64,000 nt of DNA. Source: Henckelia pumila (lineage: Eukaryota > Streptophyta > Magnoliopsida > Lamiales > Gesneriaceae). The notes under the pieces were generated by a model. The model did not search any database. It had not been told where the DNA came from and worked only from the letters and a program-made list of their open reading frames with translations. A program made the translations under genes and the position numbers. The DNA is taken from assembly GCF_033568475.1 (NCBI RefSeq), contig NC_133123.1, positions 7,369,001 to 7,433,000 of the forward strand. Reading direction: 5' to 3'. Below are positions 50,953-62,332 of the stretch, piece after piece; within the stretch, counting starts at the first letter, position 1; every line of letters begins with the position of its first letter.

Positions 50953-51570
50953 TCAAATTACAAAAGGGGCATGCTCTTCAATACAGTAAATCGAAGCAAT
51001 AATATATTTTTTCATCATATATTACACACAAACAGTACAAAATAACAAATTCAGAATACTAGATTTTAATTCAAATAATTTAAATCACAATATAAATGTA
51101 ATAGTACTGAACTAAAACCCCAAAATTAAGAATTAAAACATTATAATCGAGAATAATACGAAATATATGCTTATATATCACAAATGCTCATGAAATGAAC
51201 TGCATTCCCAGCAACAAACGTAAAAATTGATATTGGTAAGCTAGTCTGTAAAACTTCATTCTCAAACTACAAAAGGGGAATGCTCTTCAATACAATAAAT
51301 CGAAGTAATAATATATTTTTTCATCATATATTACACATAAACAGTACAAAATTTCAAATTCAGAATACTAGATTTTAAGTCTACTAAATTAAATCACAGT
51401 ATAAATGTAATAGTATAGAACTAAAACCCCAAAATTAAGAATTAAAACATTATAATCGAGAACAATACGAAATATAAGCTAATCTATCACAAAAACTCGT
51501 GAAATGAACTGCATTCCCAGCAACAAACGTGAAAATTGATATTAGTAAGCTAATCTGTAAAACAAACGTG
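50953..51570. repeat. Tandem duplication, two units of about 309 bp
   Basis: AAAAGGGGCATGCTC at 50962 recurs as AAAAGGGGAATGCTC at 51271, and similarity extends through ACTGCATTCCCAGCAACAAA and beyond. Together they fill most of the space between the transposase N-terminus and the right terminal repeat, where its promoter or leader would lie. Confidence 0.85.
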
Positions 51571-51950
51571 ATGCCCGGAAATTCAACACCACCTCTATAA
51601 TCATAAAAAATCTCAAACAATTCCATCAATTCAACATTTTAAATTTGTAAGTCATACATCAAGCCGTGACAATAATTTATTCACTCCAAATTTATAAGAT
51701 TTCAAATCTAAAAACTAACCTGCAAATATGTGAAAATTTCCGTTTCAGCACAAAGATGGGAAATTCCCTCAACCCACGTCAATGTAGATCTTCAACATTA
51801 CCCGAGTAAACACAGATCTGCGACTTTGGTTGATGGATTAAACGTTTAAGATTGAGAGAAGAAAAGATTCGGGAGAGGAGAATCAAGAAGAAGAAACAGA
51901 GGGAAATAACGATTACAGTGGAACAATCCTGTTTTTTTTTTCATAAATCA

Positions 51951-52096
51951 TTTTAGGGGCATTTTTGTAAACTTACCCAAATAGGGAGTTCAAACAAAGA
52001 GCAGGCTTTTATCAGGGATTGAGAACAAATAATGTCTGAAACGGGGACTGAGGATGAATTCGAGTTTACTATGAGGGATTTATCACAAATTCTCCC
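51951..52096 (-). repeat. MULE right terminal inverted repeat
   Basis: Reading inward on the minus strand it starts GGGAGAATTTGTGATAAATC and matches the left repeat over the same 146-bp length. The transposase reads away from this end. Confidence 0.92.
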
Positions 52097-52360
52097 TAAA
52101 AATAATATTATAAATTTAAAATAGCTTTTTTTTTAAAAAAAAAAAAAAAACATAAATAATAACGATTAAATAGTGCCGTCGAGTTCGAGTTCGACTCAAG
52201 ACATGCATTTGAATGATGCAGCAATATGGGCAGCTGAAGATTCCACTGATTCAAGCAAATTATTCATGAAACTGGTTCCAGGTATCCAGATAGTTCATTA
52301 CAACATAGAAAAGTACACCCAACTTATATAAGTCATAAGATGCTTCGTCGAAATTTCGAT

Positions 52361-54521
52361 TCACTTGAGATGTTTGGTGAACCAATCCAACATGTCGGAG
52401 TGAGCCTCTTCTGCACTCTTCACTGAATGCTCATCTTCTTCCTTGTACCTCACAGACCACCCATGCGCGACTCCCGGAAATATCTTCACGAAGCTGTTGA
52501 TCTGCAAACAGAGATTACCATCATATACACACACAGCTACATAAACCATTCCGCACAGGTTTTTTTCTGATGGAATTAACAAGACATGGTGTACATAAAG
52601 GTAAGAAAATCATTAGGATGGATGAAACAGCACAGCAGCAGATGGAAAACAATTTTGAATTTAAATCAAGAAACTATCTGCGAGTGCGTGTAAAATTGAA
52701 ATGTGTGATTCGATTGAGTCGATCACCTCAGGCTTAGCATTCAAAGCAGTTTCGAATTGTTTCACAAGCTCTGGTGGAGATAGATGGTCAGTCTCAGCTC
52801 CAAGAATCGAAAGCGGAACCTTCACTCCTGAGAATTGTTATAACATTACAACAGTTATGTAAAGACAGGAATGCGCGCTTGTGTTTCAGTAAAGTTTCAC
52901 CGCGGCAGCCAGTGAAAACTACAGGCCATGCCCCCTCGTACTGTTTATCCACAAACGGATTACACAGAAGAGAGATACAAAGTGCCCACAACTTCTTATA
53001 ATAATAAAATTTTCATGACTAATTTACGTAATGATGTATCTTTCGCCTTCTAGCTTGTGGCTGTTATTAACTCTTTGATTCGCTCAGGCATTTTACGTAG
53101 AAATTTGGCTCGAAAATTTAGTACCTTGAATATCTTCTACAGTTACAAGAGAAGGATGTAGCAGCACCCCTGCTTGTATATAAGCGTGCTTGGCAAGTTC
53201 CACGACCACCTTGGCTGAAACACAATAAGAACCACTCAGTTTAATTTTACAGATTCCAATGTTGAAATAAGACCAATGTTAATTCAGACAGTGAATAAGA
53301 ACCGATTCACCTCCCCAACAGAAGCCTGCTGCAGCAATCTTAGTTATGCCATTGCTTTTAAGAGCTTCAATAACTGGCTTTGCATCCTCAAAGCCTTGAT
53401 CCTATCAAGCCAGAGCAAAATATTTATATATGAAAACCATGATACTGCCAGATAATCAACATTTGAGTAAATTTTCAGAGGCAAAGCCGACTGATTATGC
53501 AATGGGAATAAACGATAACTCACAGTCCCGTGATCTTTAATCCAAACAGAGATAGGTCTCTCAGCATTTTCAGGAACATAAATATCTCCCCCAAAGAAAT
53601 CTGGGACGACGGTATAAAATCCAGCCGCAGCAACTTTGTCCGCAAGTTTTCTTTCAAGGCAGAAAATCAATATATCATGTACGAGTGTACCGTATAGAGT
53701 TCGAGATTCTAAAAATTTACGTCACAGCATAGCTAAACGAAAGTCTATCTGCGCAAGCACATATTTCACTTAAGGTAATCAGCAGTTGTTGGAGATTCCA
53801 TTGAATTCCATCATATACGCAACTGCAGGGTACTTACCACAATCCACATTTTTTTCCATCAAACGTCACTGAATTTATATCAAAATCATTTCGCTCAACC
53901 TTTTACTGGATAATGTATTTAATTTCTACGCTTATATTGCATTGCAACCCCTCGATACTCACCAATACCTCAAATTACCTTCTAATTTCCTGTATAAAAA
54001 ATGGTATTTTACCACCTAAATAAAACTAAAGACACAGAAGAACATCACATCCAATAATGAGACAATCGGGTCTCAGAGAAAAGCAGCACCTCAAGTTTGG
54101 AGCCTCATAACCTGCATAAATCGACCAGCAAAATTTCAAAAGAGGGAGCAAACTTAAATAACAAAACCAAAGAAAGAAAAAAAAACACGACCTAATTAAA
54201 TCAATAGTTTAAAGGATTCATTAATTGATTTCACATATATATAAATTCCAAATCAAGATCTAATTTCGGAACACAGCACAAGTGAGTCAGTGTGCGGAGA
54301 CACAATCCAGGTAGAAAAACTGAAACTTTACAGTAGCCCAGGATCAAAAAAAGTTCGACGAAAGTGGATGTACCAAAAACATCGGAAATCAAGACGACGG
54401 AAAACTTGGAATCGGCAGGGCCAGTGATGTAGCAGCTGAGGCCTCCCAGTTCTTTCACTTGGCCAACTCCACTGCTGGAGCTTAGAGCTGGTGGGTTCTC
54501 ACAGCACTGTTTCCCTGCCAT
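52361..54521 (-). CDS. Dienelactone hydrolase family protein, copy A
   Basis: Seven exons (54521-54374, 54111-54090, 53650-53524, 53401-53311, 53214-53125, 52827-52727, 52501-52361) give an unbroken 239-residue protein. It is an alpha/beta hydrolase of the dienelactone hydrolase (carboxymethylenebutenolidase) family, often annotated in plants as endo-1,3;1,4-beta-D-glucanase-like. The triad is Cys127 (GFCWGG), Asp173 (GAETDH) and His206 (GVAHGW). No signal peptide is seen, which fits a cytosolic enzyme; the substrate is unknown. A tandem sister copy lies upstream in the transcriptional sense (55124-57116) with the same coding exon lengths. The MULE ends only 264 bp beyond its stop codon, so its 3' UTR may run up to or into the transposon. 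Confidence 0.92.
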
Positions 54522-55123
54522 TTTTTTTTTCCCCCCCTTTTAGAAGTCAAGTGCAAATAAACCTTCAATATCGAACGCTCTTGTGGCGGCTTTGATTTTA
54601 AAAGTCCAGAGCAAATAAATAAATAAATCTGATCGTGATGGATTTTGATTTGTAAGGAATTTCAAGCCGACAAAAACGAAAAAAAATATAATCGTCTCTC
54701 CGGTGAAGCGGGGAGGGTGAGTCACCGAGAAAACATATTATTGCATTGAAATTCAATCGGTAAATTAAATCTGATCGTGATGGATTTTGACCATATATTC
54801 TATGCATGGTCAAAATCTATCTGGTTTGAAACTCAACATTTTGAGTTAGTGAACTTTTTAAAATATAATAAAATTAATCAACCACTGTTAATTTTATGTT
54901 TAAATAAATATAATGGTAAGAATTAAATTGTGATATTTATTAATTGGGATATTTATTAATTTTAGGAGCATATATGCGTATGTTCGAATTTCAACCGTGG
55001 TGGGAAGTGAATAAGTTCGAAGGATATCTGTGCAGCTGAAAATTACACACAAACATATTACTCATAAAACTGGTCCAGAGTATGCATAGTTTGTTACAAA
55101 AAAGAATAGAAGAGTACTCCAAC
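54522..55123. other. Spacer between the two DLH genes
   Basis: It holds the promoter/leader of copy A and the 3' flank of copy B. The short sequence AAATCTGATCGTGATGGATT occurs at about 54626 and again at 54767. No gene is seen. Confidence 0.6.
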
Positions 55124-57116
55124 TTATTTAAGATATTTGGTAAACCAATCCAGCATATCGGAGTGAGCCTCTGCCGCGCTCTTCACCGAATGCTCATCTT
55201 CTTCCTTGTATCTTACAGACCATCCATGCGCGACACCGGGGAATATCTTCACGAAGCAGTTGATCTGAAAACAAAGATTACCATTATTTCATGGTTTTCG
55301 ATTATAATCGGAATTGGTTTGGGTGTTGAGTGGTACACAAACCATCCATCCAACTCAGGTTTGTAAAGGCTCTTCTCTGATGGAATTGGCGAAGACAAGT
55401 TTAGAAATTTAAATCAAGAAACTATTTACAAGCGGGTGTAGTTGATTACCTCAGGTTTAGCATTCAAAGCGGTTTCGAATTGTTTCACAAGCTCTGGCGG
55501 AGACATCTGGTCGATCTCAGCTCCAAGAATCGAAAGCGGAACCTTAACTCCTGCGGATTATTTTCAAAAAATTATTCAAAGAAAAGGATAAGCAAGTATT
55601 TGTGATTCAAAGAAAAGGATAAGCAAGTACTTGTGTTTCAGCTTGGCTTCACCGCTGATAGCCAATAAAAACTATGGATCCACGTTCGATTATATTCAAG
55701 AGAGAGAAGAAGTCCCAATATATATAAACTTAAAATATCGAAAGTTTCAGGATAATTTACTAAGAAATGTAACTTTTGCCCCCCTCCCATGCCTGTTATT
55801 AGGTCTTTGATTAGCTCGCGCACTATACACCGTAACTTGAATTTTAGTACCTTGCATATCGTCCACGGTTACAAAAGAAGGATGTAGCAGCACACCAGCT
55901 TCTATATACTCGCACTTTGCAAGTTCCACAACCACCTTGGCTGAAACCAAAATAAGAGACATTCATTAGATTTTACAAATTCCAATGCTGAAATAAGAGC
56001 AATGTTAGTTTATTGACAGTGGAAAGGAACCAATTCACCTCCCCAACAGAAGCCTGCCGCAGCAATCTTCGATGTGCCATTGCTTTTAAGAGCTTCAATA
56101 ACTGGCTTTGCATCCTCAAATCCTTGATCCTATCAAGCCAATACTAAATAATAAGAGATAAAATCCCCGATACTGCCGGATAATCAATATTGAAGTAAAT
56201 TTTCAGAGGCCAGCTCAGCTGACTGATTATGATATGGCAATAAATGATAACTCACAGGCCCGTGATCTTTAATCCAAACAGAGATAGGTCTCTCAGCATT
56301 TTCAGGAACATAAGGATCTCCCCTGAAGAAATCTGGGACGACCGTATAAAATCCAGCTGCAGCAACCTTGTCCGCAAGTTTCCTTCAAGGCAGAAAATAG
56401 CTATATGATTTCCATACAAAGTTCAACATTTTAAATTTAAATCATAACAAGCTAAATGAATGTCTATCTGTGCAAGCAGTACTTTCAATCTAAACATAAG
56501 AATATAGTAGCATACAGTTGGTTGAATTTTCTTGAATTCATTAATATATGCAATGACAGTTTATGTTATCCTTAATTTTCCGTCAAATATCACTAAACAA
56601 TCTTTTTTGCTACTTAAAACTGAATTATAAGCATAATAAAGGGTAAATCCACAAGGGGTTCTTTGTTCCCAAAAAAAAAAATCTCATTACACACAGAACA
56701 AAATCACATTCAATAACGAGATAAATGGGTAACAGAGAGAAGCAGCACCTGAAGTTAGGAGCCTCATATCCTGCATAAATCGACCAGAAAAAAAAATCAA
56801 AAGAGGGAACAAACTAAATTACAAAGCTATCATTGAAAAAGAAACAAAAACGAAATCTGAATACACAGATCGCCCACTTGTAAAATATTAAATACCCATA
56901 CAATCCAAGAAGAAAAATTGAAACTTTGCAGCAGCCCACGATCAAAATTTTCAAGAAATTGCACATACCATTAACATCAGAGATTAATACCACTGAAAAC
57001 TTGGAATCAGCAGGCCCAGTGATGTAGCAGTTGAGGCCTCCGAATTCTTTCACATGACCCACTCCGCTGCTGGAATCTAGGGTTGGTGGGTTCTCACAGC
57101 ACTGCTTCCCTGCCAT
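55124..57116 (-). CDS. Dienelactone hydrolase family protein, copy B
   Basis: Seven exons (57116-56969, 56770-56749, 56382-56256, 56129-56039, 55940-55851, 55550-55450, 55264-55124) with the same coding lengths as copy A encode 239 residues without a break. The Cys-Asp-His triad is kept: GFCWGG (Cys127), GAEIDQ (Asp173) and GVAHGW (His206). It differs from copy A at scattered positions, e.g. FFRGDPY against FFGGDIY and AEIDQMSPP against AETDHLSPP, the latter next to the catalytic Asp, so substrate range may have shifted. The pair arose by tandem gene duplication with all introns retained. Confidence 0.92.
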
Positions 57117-59119
57117 TTTTTTTTAAAAAAGAAAATTTTCCCTTCTATTCTCTTCGAGAGCAAATAAATATTTGGCTTTATACAATCGATTTTGCGATTT
57201 GGGTTGTGCAAAAAGTTTTCAAAAATCCAAAATCCGAATGGATTTTGAAATAATTACTCAGGATATTCTCCGTCGGTTGAGATAACAGTCAAGATATATA
57301 TATGGTTCACGTTCATGGTTTATTCAATGATTACTCCAGCTGCAATTATAGCCCTCAGAATTCAGAACTCATATCACATGAGCTGCAATTAATAATTAAT
57401 AATTGCATCAACATCTATAAAAATAAAAATAAAAAAAAAAATAAAAATAAAAAACACCATATGTAAATTTATATTCATTTTTTTTTTTGTGAGAAGAAAT
57501 TTATATTCATTTAGGTCATGTGTTTTTTTTAAAAATCAAACATAAAATCCTTACGATAAGTAAATGTACCTGAGTTTTTTTATAATATAATACTAGCAAG
57601 TCATTATTGTGTGCACGAATTTTTAACATAAGTAATTATTTTAAATATATTTAATTTATTGAAATTTTTATTACATTTAAGTTATTAATTATGATTAACA
57701 AATTATTTAGTTAATTTTAAAATTTAGTAAAAATTCCTTATAAGTTTTTTTTTTTTGAATTCAAGAGTATACTTCCATTAAAATGGAAAGAAATCGATTT
57801 AATATTTAGATAATATAGATGCATGAAATGTATTTAACTTTTAAAAAAGGATGTATAAGTCTATGAATATTTATTTGGGTGGTTGTGGGCTTGGGAATTG
57901 GGAATTGGGATGACCAAAAGGTTGAGCGGATTTAACTTGTAGGATGGTATGGGCTAAATTGAGAAAATGTACCCCGCATATGGCCCAAATATGGGCTTGA
58001 TACTATTAATCTTCACCCAATGACATACTTGTCATTACGTATTTTACTACGTAGTAGTATATGCCTATATAATAGATGAGTCTATATATTAATAATAATT
58101 TAGAATATCAAAATATCTAATTTCTTAATTATCTTTCTTATTTGTCGTCCCACTAAAAATCTCTAGCTCATTTCATATTTTGCTTTAAAAAAAACTACAC
58201 ACAAAAAAAACATTTGTTCTACACACGCAATGTGTGCGTATTTTTCACTAGTTCTAGCGACAGAAGCACACGTAATTGCGTTATGAAATAATGTATTATT
58301 TAGTAATTAAAAATTAATTATTGGTAAGATAATATAAATTTAATATGCTAATATAATCAAATTGATATTTAAGATACATACGTGCGAAACTAATCATAAA
58401 AACAAACATGATACATATTGGTTGAAGAAAATATGGAAGGGGTTAGTGGAAAAAAGAAGTTGAGAAAAGGATGGACAAAAATGGTAGAATTGGTAGATGA
58501 TTTTTGGTGTGTCATAAGACACTCAACCTTTTATATAATACTAGTGTATTGATGTATACATTGTGTGCTTGTATACTATTTTTGTAATTAATTTGATTTA
58601 TATTCAAATAAAAGTAATATTTGTAAAAATTATTAGGAACTAATCTGTAATTTGAAATTAAAAAAACAAAGAAAAAAAAAGTGTAATATATCACATAAGG
58701 GCCATTTTGGCAAAAAAAAAAAAAAAAGGGTGTCTAAAGAGGAGATTTTTTATATATTGGGAGAAATTATATAATAGTATAGATAAAGAATCTGCCTATG
58801 ACAACATAGGACACCATCTTTTTTTGTCCAAATTGTCCTTACATGGTATATATATATTACACTTTTTTTTCTTTTTTTTTAATTTCGACATTTAATATTG
58901 CAATTTAGTCTCTCGATAATTTTTACAACTATGATATTACTCATATTTGAATATAAACCAAATTAATTAAAAAAATATTATACAACAAGTTGATTTGATC
59001 ATGGGGGCACTGTATGTGGATGTAAGATCGAATTTTTCCCGTCGTATCATAATGCTAGCTAGAAGATCTAAATTTGTGGAAGCCGTTCGTGTTAAATTTG
59101 CCCCCATTTTTAGGGAAAT
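57117..59119. other. DLH-B promoter side and AT-rich intergenic DNA
   Basis: The first part should hold the copy B promoter. The rest is AT-rich with poly-A and A/T runs (about 57420-57450 and 58715-58735). No gene is supported. Confidence 0.5.
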
Positions 59120-59278
59120 GCTATGCTACACCGGGTGATCTTCACCTGGTGCAGCATCTGCATTTTACTGGGCATGAAGCCCACAAAAATGTGTGGACCT
59201 CATGCCCAATAAAGTGGGCCCGGATGCCTAATCAAAAGCAGTGTTGCACCGGGTGATCTTCACGCGATATAGTATAGC
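59120..59278. mobile_element. Short inverted-repeat element (MITE-like)
   Basis: A GC-richer 159-bp island has ends GCTATGCTACACCGGGTGAT and, inverted, GCTATACTATATCGCGTGAA, pairing over about 36 bp. The interior holds a second inverted pair (GGGCATGAAGCCCAC and its partner ending CCTCATGCCC). It is non-coding. I could not define a target duplication, so the superfamily is open. Confidence 0.6.
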
Positions 59279-60257
59279 CCGGGCCCTCATTTTTGCGGGT
59301 GCAATGTCTCTATCTTCATGATTTCATTTGTTTGCTGCTAATACCACTTTTTGCGCTGTTTGTTATTCGTTGTTAAATTAATCATGAATTTCGTATATGC
59401 TAGACAAAAACGTGAGGTGTAATCTCCTAATCTGATGGTTGCATGCTTCGTTAGGAAAGTTCTGGATACACATTTTAGGATCTTAGGTTGTACTCGAACC
59501 TACGTTGAATTTAAATGATAAATTACAAAAATAATCTTGAATCCAATTTTTTTTTTAAGTTTTGTAATTCTATATTATCATTGAAAAGTAAAATTCAGAA
59601 AATCTCTAACAATGTCCCAAAAAATTATTTAAATTTGAAAATTATCACCATTTTACAGATAAATCAAACATTTGTTGAATTTTTCTATTGAACTCATGAT
59701 GACGAATCATAACACTTGGCTTGATATTAGATATTACTACAAACGAGCTTCTTCTTAACAAAATCGCTATTTTTACAAATGTGTACAATACATTAATTAT
59801 TATACTTTTTTAAAAAATCTTTATCTAGTTGAAAATTATGTGGCATCAATGAGCAAATGAATCTTACCAACTCGGACAACCTAAATGGTTCACCTAATAT
59901 GTGAACAAAGATAAGCGTGAAGCCCAACGAATTTCTCGTGAAGCATTTCTTTAAAAAGGTCCAGAGAAAGGACGATAGTTATTCTCACATTAATCGTACA
60001 TGATCCAAATACAAAGAACATTAAATTATAGTAATAGTAATATATAATTAAATACATATTTAATCAAGACATGATCTTGAATTTAATAAAAAGAGTTCAT
60101 GGATCATGATAACTATTTCTTTTATATTTTATTAACGATTATATGAATCCAAGTCTTGATAAGTATTTCTTTATAACGTTTATTAATATAATATTTCCAT
60201 ATATTATTGATGTATTTGGCAACGCACATATATTTCATTGAAAAATTAATGATAGTA
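59279..60257. other. AT-rich intergenic sequence
   Basis: I see no gene or repeat structure. Confidence 0.5.
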
Positions 60258-60265
60258 AGCTTGGA

Positions 60266-60800
60266 CATTGTTTTTTATAACTTAACTGATGATCAAACCG
60301 GTTTACCTAAAAAACGGTCCAACCAATCGGACCGTTTTAATCGAAAAGTCGAACCGAAAAATCGTTTGTATAATATAATATAATAAATAATATATTTTAA
60401 ATTTTAAAAACTAAAAAATATATATATTTGTCATAGTTTGAAAGCTAAATAAATATGTAAATATATTCAAAATATCAATTATAGTTATAAATTATTTAAA
60501 TAATTAATTATTTAATTTTAAAAAACCAAAATTTATTAAAATAATTTTTTAATGAAATAAAAATTTCAAATAATCATGTATATATATAAAAAAATCTTAA
60601 ACTTAAAGTTTTAAAAATAAAAAAAATTAAATTTTGGAAAAAAAAAATAAAAAAATTGAAAAACCGGTCCAATCAGTGGAACAGGTTTTCCGGTTATTCA
60701 TCGGTCCAACCGGTTTTTCGGTTCTTGGTGGAGACACGGACCGGACTGACGACCGGTTCCCGATCGAACCGGCCGGTCCGATCTGGTTCTAAAAACACTG
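60266..60800. mobile_element. hAT-like non-autonomous element, copy 2 (inverted)
   Basis: A 535-bp element with termini CATTGTTTTTT and AAAAACACTG is flanked by the 8-bp repeat AGCTTGGA (60258-60265 and 60801-60808). The CCGGTT-rich end is on the right, so its orientation is opposite to copy 1 at 2269-2783. The AT-rich middle is shared in inverted order. The terminal CA(G/T)TG and the 8-bp duplication support the hAT superfamily. Confidence 0.8.
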
Positions 60801-62332
60801 AGCTTGGAATTATGGTTACTTTGGGAAAAAAAAGAGAAAGATATTGTTTTGATAATAGGTCTATTATGTGATGAGCCTATTCGATTTATATTTGTAATAA
60901 AAAAAATTATTTACAAATAAATAATATTTTTTCGTGAGTCACGTTAGATCGAAAATCAGTATTTTAAAATTGACTCATAAAAACGATCTTACATAATTTT
61001 TGTGTTAAATTTATATTTATGTGCGTGTGTTTGTTTATAAAATTATGTTTTAGAAAAGGCTAATTACCAATCACAATTACCAAAAAAGCATTACTAAATT
61101 ACTATGGCTCACCAGTCACCTACTCACCTACCATGAGTTCCACTTCTCTAAAAAGAAAACTATAAAAAGCTGGCCACACCCACTCACACCATACCCTAAT
61201 AACCACACAATAATAGTTAGCTTCACTGGAAAAAAAGTTGTAACAATAAGAGAAACTTTTTATTTAAAGAAAAAATATATATAAAAAAATAAAATAATTA
61301 GAGAAAAACTTTGTAATGATGCATACCTAAAGCACTATCATGCAAGGACCAACTTTTGATAGGGATTTCAAAATGTCATCATCTCCACCTAACACTACCC
61401 ACTCTCTCTATATATCAAATTTCAAGTATATTTCTTGAAAAAACTCAAGAATGATGCTAATCACAATTGGGTCGATAATTAGAAGCTAATTGGGGTCTTA
61501 ATTAGTCACTAATCTATTTTCTGTTAATGGAACAAACCGCAAATTATATGATTGAAAGGATACTATTATCCTTGATTTTGAAGGTGGGGCATAGTGTTGG
61601 TGCCTCACATCACACGTCATCCAAATTTATAATAAAAATCATATTTCATTTTGGATTATCTGCCAACATATAATTTAAAGCTTCTAATTTACTCATACAT
61701 ATACAAGAGTGTTACACGTTAAGTAATACATTGCAATTGAAACTACATCATATTATCCTTCATGCATTTTTGAAAGATTATTTTCAAATAAAATACAAGG
61801 ATAATCATGTAATTTTAAGTGCAATGTGTAACTCAACGTATAACATTCTGTATATATATAGCATTAATCGTAATTTTTATTTGCTTTGTCACATTGACGT
61901 AAAATTTTAAAAAAATTATTACAATTTAGTATCGAAAAAAGTATCAAACTGACACTCTGCTTCGTCCAATATTTAGAACATTGGAGCTCTTTTCAAAAAA
62001 CCATTTAAGCTCAAGAATTAATTCCTAACACAGCGATAAACAAGAAACTAGAAGACAAGAAGATCTGCCTAATCTAAATACAACAGTAAACAAGGCAACC
62101 ACCATAAACCAACTGAACAAACGCAAATTGCTCAGTTTTTGTTATCTTTTTCCTTCGAAGTTTTCCTCTAAGGTTTCGGTTTTGCTTTCGCATTTGGGTC
62201 CAATCACATTGCATCAATCTTCAAGTTTCCCGGTTGTTTACCACAAAATATGCGTGTGCATATATGCACGCAATTTCTTATGGATCAAAACTCAACTCAA
62301 CGTGAAGGGATGAAAAAGCTTGTGATTTAGCG
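60801..62332 (+). other. Intergenic sequence and MED33 leader
   Basis: No gene is recognised. A clear TATA-type motif (CTATAAAAAG at about 61159) is followed by a C/A-rich stretch resembling a transcription start region, but no long frame follows. The last 300 bases before 62333 probably include the 5' UTR of the MED33 gene. Confidence 0.4.

Larger units (their letters stand above)
26302..52096. mobile_element. Composite Mutator-like element (KI-MULE/Kaonashi type)
   Basis: The element is bounded by two 146-bp inverted repeats (26302-26447 and 51951-52096) and by a perfect 9-bp direct repeat TAAAAATAA (26293-26301 and 52097-52105), the duplication size typical of Mutator. Inside are two inward-facing genes: a Ulp1-like cysteine protease gene on + from 26601, and a MuDR-type transposase on - from about 50.85 kb down to 48.47 kb. 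Plant MULEs carrying ULP-like genes are known as Kaonashi or KI-MULEs. It is enlarged by LTR insertions at 27982-38306, 40176-42999 and about 45899-48300, and contains tandem repeats at 43.5-45.9 and 50.95-51.57 kb. Both genes carry stops, so this copy is not autonomous now, although its ends look intact. Confidence 0.92.

Noticed and set aside
57590-58600. Short repeated AT-rich phrases with GTGTGC near 57620, 58215 and 58560
   Set aside because: They resemble ends of a common plant repeat, but I could not define paired termini or a target duplication.
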